Assembly: GCA_036429605.1 (NCBI GenBank)
Contig: JAVFKD010000004.1
Span: 620,001-684,000, forward strand
Source: Cladobotryum mycophilum
Lineage: Eukaryota; Ascomycota; Sordariomycetes; Hypocreales; Hypocreaceae
DNA length: 64,000 bases
Direction: 5' to 3'
Translations under genes and position numbers: made by a program
The notes under the pieces: generated by a model
What the model saw: only the letters and a program-made list of their open reading frames with translations
The model's database searches: none
Told to the model about the DNA's origin: nothing
In this document: in pieces, positions 58,663 to 64,000 of the stretch
How the letters are laid out: each line of letters begins with the position of its first letter
Position numbering within the stretch: position 1 is the stretch's first letter

Positions 58663-59511
58663 TCATGTCTTGATATCCAGTACTTGCTTCAACACCGCCT
58701 CACTCGCTCTCCACCACCTCGCCCGCTGTTCGAGGTCATCCGCCACGCCGCCCAGCGCTGCCTCCTTTCTCCTCCTAGCCTCACGTGCTGCCGCCATACT
58801 GCTCTGTCGCTTCGTCTCCAACGGTTGTAGTTCAGCCTGTAATCTCTCAGCCTCCTTCCTCTTACGCGGCGCTTTGGACTGAAGCGCCTCAAGCTCTCGG
58901 GCCAGCTCTTGCTGCTCAGCCTTGCGACGCGCAACAAGGCTGAGTGTTTTGTTGAGGGGTAGTCTGAGATTTGGATTTGTCTCCGAGGATACATGCTCAT
59001 CGTTGAGCTCCTTGATGCGCTCTTCCAACTCTTGTGATTTGGCAGGTAGTTCCTCCAGTCGTGCCGTCTCTAATTGAATCTTCTCGTAGCGCTTGCTCAA
59101 GTCTCGTCCCTTTTTCTCCAACACCTCGACCATATCAGCCACCTCCAGCTTGAGGTTCTTGAGCTGCGCCTTGGCCTCTGCATTTTCCCTCTCGAGGTCC
59201 AAGTTCTCCTGTAGCGTCACGATGAGGGGTGGCTCGCCCACGATGTTGCGGATGAACTTTTCCTTGGTGACTTGCTCGACGTAGGAGAATCGTAGCTTTG
59301 CGAACAGCTCTTTGTAATGCGTAAGATCGGCTTCCAGACCGGTAGGTGTAGGGCCATCGAGTGAGGCATTGGACGCGTCCGATGTGCGATTGCGAGTGTC
59401 ACTCGGCGTCGATGTGGAAATGGGTTCGCTGAGTTTGATGATGGATAATTCATTTGTTGACTGTAGTCGCCGCAGCGTTTCGAGAACCTGACTTGCCTTT
59501 GCGGCGTCCAT
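58663..59511 (-). CDS. SOS7: Kinetochore protein Sos7-like coiled-coil protein
   Basis: Single-exon gene, 282 aa, resembling fission-yeast Sos7, an Mis12/KNL1-linked kinetochore component. The N-terminal segment has the conserved-looking LTHYKELFAKLRFSYVEQVT and KEKFIRNIVGEPPLIVTLQE. A long coiled coil of about 150 residues (Glu/Lys/Leu-rich, e.g. EELPAKSQELEERIKEL) follows, then a C-terminal helix with RRRKEAALGGVADDLEQRAR ending LDIKT. ATG 59511 (MDAAKASQVLETLRRLQ) is the first ATG in frame. The next gene is divergent, 336 bp away, so the two probably share a promoter. The family call rests on remembered Sos7 features, and a different coiled-coil kinetochore protein is possible. Confidence 0.82.
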   Translation of the reverse strand: MDAAKASQVLETLRRLQSTNELSIIKLSEPISTSTPSDTRNRTSDASNASLDGPTPTGLEADLTHYKELFAKLRFSYVEQVTKEKFIRNIVGEPPLIVTLQENLDLERENAEAKAQLKNLKLEVADMVEVLEKKGRDLSKRYEKIQLETARLEELPAKSQELEERIKELNDEHVSSETNPNLRLPLNKTLSLVARRKAEQQELARELEALQSKAPRKRKEAERLQAELQPLETKRQSSMAAAREARRRKEAALGGVADDLEQRARWWRASEAVLKQVLDIKT

Positions 59512-59847
59512 TTTGAGCCAGATTAAGTTGAAGACCAGTTGCAAGGTCAAAATCTATTGCAGCAAGAATGAAGTTTAACCTTGCACGTCGCAAGTGCTCA
59601 GTGGAGAATCCCATGTTTACATTGAACTTGAAGTGGTTAGCGCGGGACAACTGCATTCTTATCTTATCGCCTAGCGCTCTCTGCCGGCTGATCTAATGCG
59701 ATCAGGGACCATTTGCGATCGCGGCCGTTGCCATTCTCGCATCTGCACACTCTATCGCACTATCTAGACATCTTTACTCTTTATGAAATGCTGATATAGC
59801 GCTCATTTTATGCGCGAAACCTTTGCCGAAATTTTTGGATATCGAAC
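59512..59847. promoter_or_regulatory. Shared divergent promoter region
   Basis: 336 bp between the Sos7-like start and the RS-rich protein start; compact enough to act bidirectionally. Includes TGCGATCAGGGACCATTTGC and GC-rich blocks. No specific operator is recognised. Confidence 0.5.
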
Positions 59848-61056
59848 ATGCCAAACGACGAATTCCTCACCGACGACTACGTCGCCGACCTCTTGGCGAA
59901 GGAGGCAAGCGACTGCTCGTTGAAATACTCAGCCATGGGCTTGGAAGCATTCAACGCCAAATCTAAGTAACTATGGAGCTCGCCAACTTACTACTGGAAG
60001 GAGACCTTTCTGACGGGTGTCTCAAGGCCGACAAACATGCCCAAGCCAAATACGAGATTCCTGCGACACATCATCAAGGATACCGACAGTCACAACAAAG
60101 CACTACTGGCCAAAGAGGCCGCCGAGTCGCGCGCTAGGCTAAAAGACTTGGAGCATTCGGAGGAAGTCAAGCGACGGAAGACGAACCCAGATGCAAAAGA
60201 TATACGCAAGCGGCAGCTCGGGGACATTCAGTCTATCCTGGGCGGCAAGAGGCAGAGAGTCGGTGACGAAAAGCCCGCATCGGACGACCAAGAGGCGAGA
60301 CGGAGTAGTGATAGAGACCGCGATTCTCGCAAATCTTCGCGGAAAGATGACCTTGTCTCGAATAGAGATGATCGCAGAGAGTATGGCCGACTATCACGGA
60401 GCGACGGCGATAGAAGATTAGAAAAAACTTCTCACACAGACGAGGCGCGGAGATCAAAGAAGAGCAGGCATGGCGACCACTCATCTGATGAAGAGAGCCG
60501 ACATCACCGTCACCGATCTAGACGGGATCGGTCAAGATCACCTCGACGACGACATCGATCTCGTTCACCCCGAGAGAAACGAAGCAAACACCGACATCGC
60601 TCTCCGCTGGTTGAGAAGGATTCACAGAAAGAACCATCAAGCAAAAAGGTCGAAGATGACTCGGATCCACTGGAAGAGCTCATCGGACCAGCGCCACCTC
60701 CAAAATATCGTGGCCGAGGGACCGTGGCAGGGGCAGCAGGCATAGAAATGCGCTTCTCTGAAGCTTACGACCCCAAAACAGATGTCCTGTTGGATGAGGA
60801 GAAGGGAGGCGATTGGGATGATGCAGTGGAGGCTTATCGCGACCGACAGAAGCTACGACTGAATCAGGAGGACCGATTGCGAGCTGCAGGATTTGCAGAC
60901 CACCAGATTCAGCAAATCAACAGCGTTCAAAAAGAAAAGACGGAACAGGATGTTGTGTGGACCAAGGCAGGGGAAAAGCGGGAGTGGGATCGCGGAAAAC
61001 GAGTTGATGACGACGGCGATGTTGAGTTGAGAGGCATTTTCTCCGAGGACCAATGA
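59848..61056 (+). CDS. RS-rich nuclear protein, putative splicing-associated factor
   Basis: 382 aa. Exons 59848-59966 and 60027-61056; the 60-bp intron has a CTGAC branch and CAAG acceptor. The N-terminal MPNDEFLTDDYVADLLAKEA precedes the conserved-looking KPNTRFLRHIIKDTDSHNKA (restored by splicing). A helical Lys/Glu region follows, then an Arg/Ser/His/Asp-rich stretch of about 150 residues with repeated SRSPRRR and RHRSRSPRE dipeptides, the hallmark of RS proteins. Next come LEELIGPAPPPKYRGRG, a GPALPP-like motif, and a C-terminal acidic/basic helix ending LRGIFSEDQ. Fungal homologues are often labelled splicing factor 38B-like, but I cannot confirm a U4/U6-U5 or other spliceosome assignment. 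Nuclear speckle location is inferred. Confidence 0.82.
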
Positions 61057-62649
61057 AGCCTAAGGCGTTGGATCGTTCTTGGCATGGTACGCCGTATTTT
61101 TGATGAATTACTTGAGCGTGCATGGATGACGAGATTTAATGGTGGCGGCTTGGTTTTAAAGGCTGAAGTTGGCGCTGAGGATATCGAGAAGCATACTCAG
61201 ACTTTGGAGATAGATGAATATCAGCATAGAGGAAAGCGGGCCATTGGAGCATATGCATGTTCTAGGATCTCAATTTCAAGTTAGTCGAGCGCTGTATATA
61301 ATGCCATGGCAACTCGAAGAAGCAAGGAGGTATTTATCTCATTGTTGATGTTCCACCTGTTAGGGAGAATGTTGTGATATGCACGCATCTCACACAGGGC
61401 GTTGTTTTTGGTGTTCTGTAATAATGATAGCCCTTACTCTTGCAGGCCAAGACTCTGCGTGTTTGGCTGGTTGTGGACTGAGTTGATGAGCCAAGAGTCA
61501 CGCGAACTATCGGATGGTTGCGAGTGTGGTTGGAGGTCAGGCCATGGTTCCCTGTCCTCCTCCACATGACGTCGATCACGAGCGGTTAGTGGAACCCACA
61601 GGGGGGAGTCCGTGCTATCATGTGCTTGTGGTTAAGCAGCCGAAGCACGGAGAGCACCATGACCCTAAGTGAAGATCCCTTTGTTGTCGATGAAATGGGG
61701 ATGCAAAATTAAGTTTAGCCATGATTAGCATGCGACCTGTAAATACTCGAATTTCACAAAATTCAGAGCAACACGCGAGCAACACCCAAAAACTCAAGGC
61801 GTTATCATGAGAGAGGGAGCTGACGCCTGGACCCTCTTAACTTGCTGCTATTCCAGCCACTAGCGGCTAATGATTTGCTCCCTTTTCCCCAGACTTGAGA
61901 GCCCCATTCAGTAGGTACGGGTTACTTGTACTAAGGCAAAGAGCCCTGAGGCTCCTGAAGGTCTAGCCCTGCCCCAGCCTTGTCAGCCTCTGAAACAGGC
62001 ACTGTAAACCTGCTTCACTTCGGGTCCCTGAAGCTCTAGGGCTGCCAAATCACCTAGAGCACCTGAAGCAGTGGGCGCCTTCGGGCATCATTGGGCGCTG
62101 TGCAACCCCTCGGTCCATAGCTTCAGCGCTTCAGCCCACTACCCGCCCCCTAAACAGTCCTGCGGTCCCATCTGCTGCGACTCTACTCCACACTCGGTTT
62201 CGATAATTGATGTCGTCGACAGTCCATCCATCCAATCCACTCGTCAGTCTCCGCCCCGCCTCCTCCATCCTCGAACCTCCAAACGACTCTAGACCCTCTC
62301 TCTGTTTCGTCTCTCCTTCGTCCTCCAATATTCCTCTCCCATAGCAAACGCTTTTTTTTGCGTCCAAAGCTTTTGTGCATTTCTTTTTGCATGCTACGCT
62401 CCCCTTTTCTTTTCTTTTTACTGATTATTTAGAACCTGAATTTTTCTTGTTTTGTGTTTCCGCCTCCCTAGCATACCTCTCTTTTGAGCTGTGTGAGAGA
62501 GCCCATATGCCTGGTCTCGGCTGGCCTTTGTCAGCCTCTGTTTGAGGCGACTCCTGCGTCACCCTCCTTCAGCAGCTCTCACAGGAACCAAAAACGAAAA
62601 ACAACAAATACAGGACGGTCTGCAGCGGCGGACACCTACATACCCAACG
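61057..62649. other. Intergenic region upstream of the PA-domain gene (1.6 kb)
   Basis: A 66-codon plus-strand frame (61084-61284) follows the RS gene by 27 bp, with protein-like composition but no family resemblance; it is probably 3' UTR. 61940-62060 has repeated CCTGAAG-containing phrases (CTCCTGAAGGTCTAG, CCCTGAAGCTCTAGG, ACCTGAAGC). The CT-rich leader of the PA-domain gene begins at about 62230. Confidence 0.5.
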
Positions 62650-64000
62650 ATGCGCACCCCACGGATAGTAATTCTCGTCTTCTTCACCTCCGCGTCCCTC
62701 TTCCTCCTGTCTCGTGCCTTGACGGCTTCGGTACGCAACACGGCCTCTTCTCGATACCCCTCCGAAATCCAGCCCGGCAGGTCGGTATGGGGCCTGTTCT
62801 ACTACAACACCCCATTCTCGCTGTTCCCCCTAATGCGGCCATCAGCTTGACCGACGACAATAGCACATCCTTTGCAGCCCGCCCGGCTGCTTTCGGCCCC
62901 AAGTTGGCTCCAAACGGCTTAAGCGGGCAGCTATGGGTTGGCAGTGGCTTTGCCGATGATAACCTCGATGGGAATGGGGAATTGGGCTGCAGCGATGTCC
63001 CGGGTTGGGACGATGGGAATACCAGGACTGTACTGCGTCAGTCAATTCAGGCCACGACACGTACCGATACCCCCAAAAGCCGATCCAGTCTCCCTAAACG
63101 TGACGACTCACCTCTTGACACACGACAAGTCTATGCCAAGGGAACCTCCGAATCGAATGCCATTGTCGACGATGGTACCGATAACCATCTTCATACTAGT
63201 TTGCCAAAGAAGGAGTCCTCCACATCACATGCCGATATCCAGTCCATTCAAGAAGGCGCCGAAATAAAGGGCAAGATTGTGCTGTTAATGCGCGGAGGGT
63301 GTGGATTCTTAGAAAAAGTCATGTGGGCACAACGGAGAGGTGCCATTGCCGTCATTGTTGGAGACAACCAGAGAGGTGGTCCACTGATTCAAATGTTCGC
63401 TCACGGCGACGAGGTCGAGGGCGTGACAATCGCATCAGTCTTTACAGCTCGAACAAGTGCTCAGCTCCTTTCGGCCTTGACACAGCCTGGAAGCTTTATT
63501 GAGGATACTCTGGACGATAACGGGAATCCCCTTCTCAAAGTGCAGCAAGGCACTAAGCCTACTAGGAACAGGAAGAACCAGGTGCCTGGGTCTACGAAGC
63601 TTGGCAAGTCGTCTAAAAAGGCACCTATTTCTGTCAAGGATAAACGTATTATGAAGAAGGAGAATAATGCCAAGTCAGCTGGCTTGTTGTCGCGCATATT
63701 TGGCTGGGGTAAATCGGCCCATTCCGTTGACGGCGAGAGCCGGCTACCAAACAGTGAGAAGGACAAGACGTCAAAGACCAGCATAACCAAGGCGAAACAA
63801 TTCAAAAGCCCACAGGGGAACAAGGACGACTTTGTCATTGGTGTACAGGACTGGCGAGACCCGGACCTTGTTGACAAGGCATCTGGCAGTAAAAATACGA
63901 AATCCGCAGAGAAAAACGCCGAGCCAAAAGCTTCAAAGAGCGAGGGTTCTACTAAGCAGCTGCCTGACTCTAGTGGGCCCAAGGGGGGCATCATTACACC
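62650..64000 (+). CDS. PA-domain membrane protein (3' truncated by window, one frame break)
   Basis: Start ATG 62650 (MRTPRIVILVFFTSASLFLL): a signal peptide or membrane anchor. At least 450 residues are visible. After the break the protein reads ISLTDDNSTSFAARPAAFGP and SGQLWVGSGFADDN, then a protease-associated (PA) domain, split by a Ser/Lys insert, with GKIVLLMRGGCGFLEKV, AVIVGDNQRGGPLIQMF and VEGVTIASVFTARTSAQLL. Beyond it is a Lys/Ser-rich region. PA-domain membrane proteins of fungi usually carry a C-terminal RING E3 domain (the RNF13/GRAIL layout); it would lie beyond this window, so E3 activity is inference only. The frame breaks at a C5 run (62826-62830). C6 restores SLFPPNAAISLTDDN. 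Without it the zero frame stops after 66 residues. Confidence 0.78.

Noticed and set aside
1..64000. tRNA, rRNA, CRISPR array, NRPS/PKS or defence cluster
   Set aside because: I looked for B-box-like motifs, spaced repeats and family motifs on both strands and found none convincing. A dedicated tRNA scan would settle the tRNA question.

Overview
This is a gene-poor stretch of a filamentous ascomycete nuclear genome, most likely a Sordariomycete and possibly Hypocreales. The evidence is short GT-AG introns (mostly 50-100 bp) with CTAAC/CTGAC branch points, about 50% GC, long CT- and CA-rich leaders, a fungal Zn2Cys6 regulator, a Ser/Thr-rich surface mucin and a Fot1/pogo-type transposon. I could reconstruct 16 host gene models (the first and last run off the window) and two complete copies of one DNA transposon.

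Layout. 1-4.6 kb: the end of a large Ser/Pro-rich protein, then GUF1 (mitochondrial elongation factor 4). 4.8-5.9 kb: a histidine phosphatase (phosphoglycerate-mutase superfamily). 6.5-8.4 kb: transposon copy A. 9.6-11.5 kb: a secreted TAP-like serine peptidase. 11.8-15.4 kb: divergent isovaleryl-CoA dehydrogenase and 3-methylcrotonyl-CoA carboxylase beta genes, which carry out consecutive mitochondrial steps of leucine breakdown. 15.9-18.6 kb: a type II membrane protein with an extracellular EGF-like module. 22.8-23.3 kb: an L-rhamnose mutarotase. 23.7-25.6 kb: transposon copy B, indistinguishable from A in the parts I compared and in the same orientation. 26.9-28.0 kb: a membrane protein with a His-rich linker. 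29.9-34.1 kb: a roughly 1350-residue mucin. 36.6-37.8 kb: a seven-exon RRT8/EI24-like membrane protein. 39.3-40.6 kb: a LanC-like protein. 40.6-58.7 kb: a desert rich in microsatellites, holding one Zn2Cys6 regulator and one decayed exon-like island. 58.7-61.1 kb: divergent kinetochore Sos7 and RS-rich nuclear protein genes. 62.6 kb to the end: the start of a PA-domain membrane protein.

A second layer runs through the window. Five host genes, plus both transposase copies, are broken by single-base length differences inside homopolymer runs, nearly always one base too few. One of the broken genes is the conserved carboxylase. This looks more like systematic homopolymer undercalling in the assembly than like gene decay. 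In the transposase the same break lies on a perfect A AAA AAA slippery heptamer, and a -1 shift there restores a CCHC zinc knuckle, so programmed frameshifting remains a real alternative.

I found no CRISPR array, tRNA, rRNA or recognisable biosynthetic or defence cluster. The best candidates for something undescribed are the shared transposase frameshift, the membrane protein with an optional in-frame intron inside its membrane helix, the EGF-type receptor-like protein, and the exon-like island near 45.4 kb.
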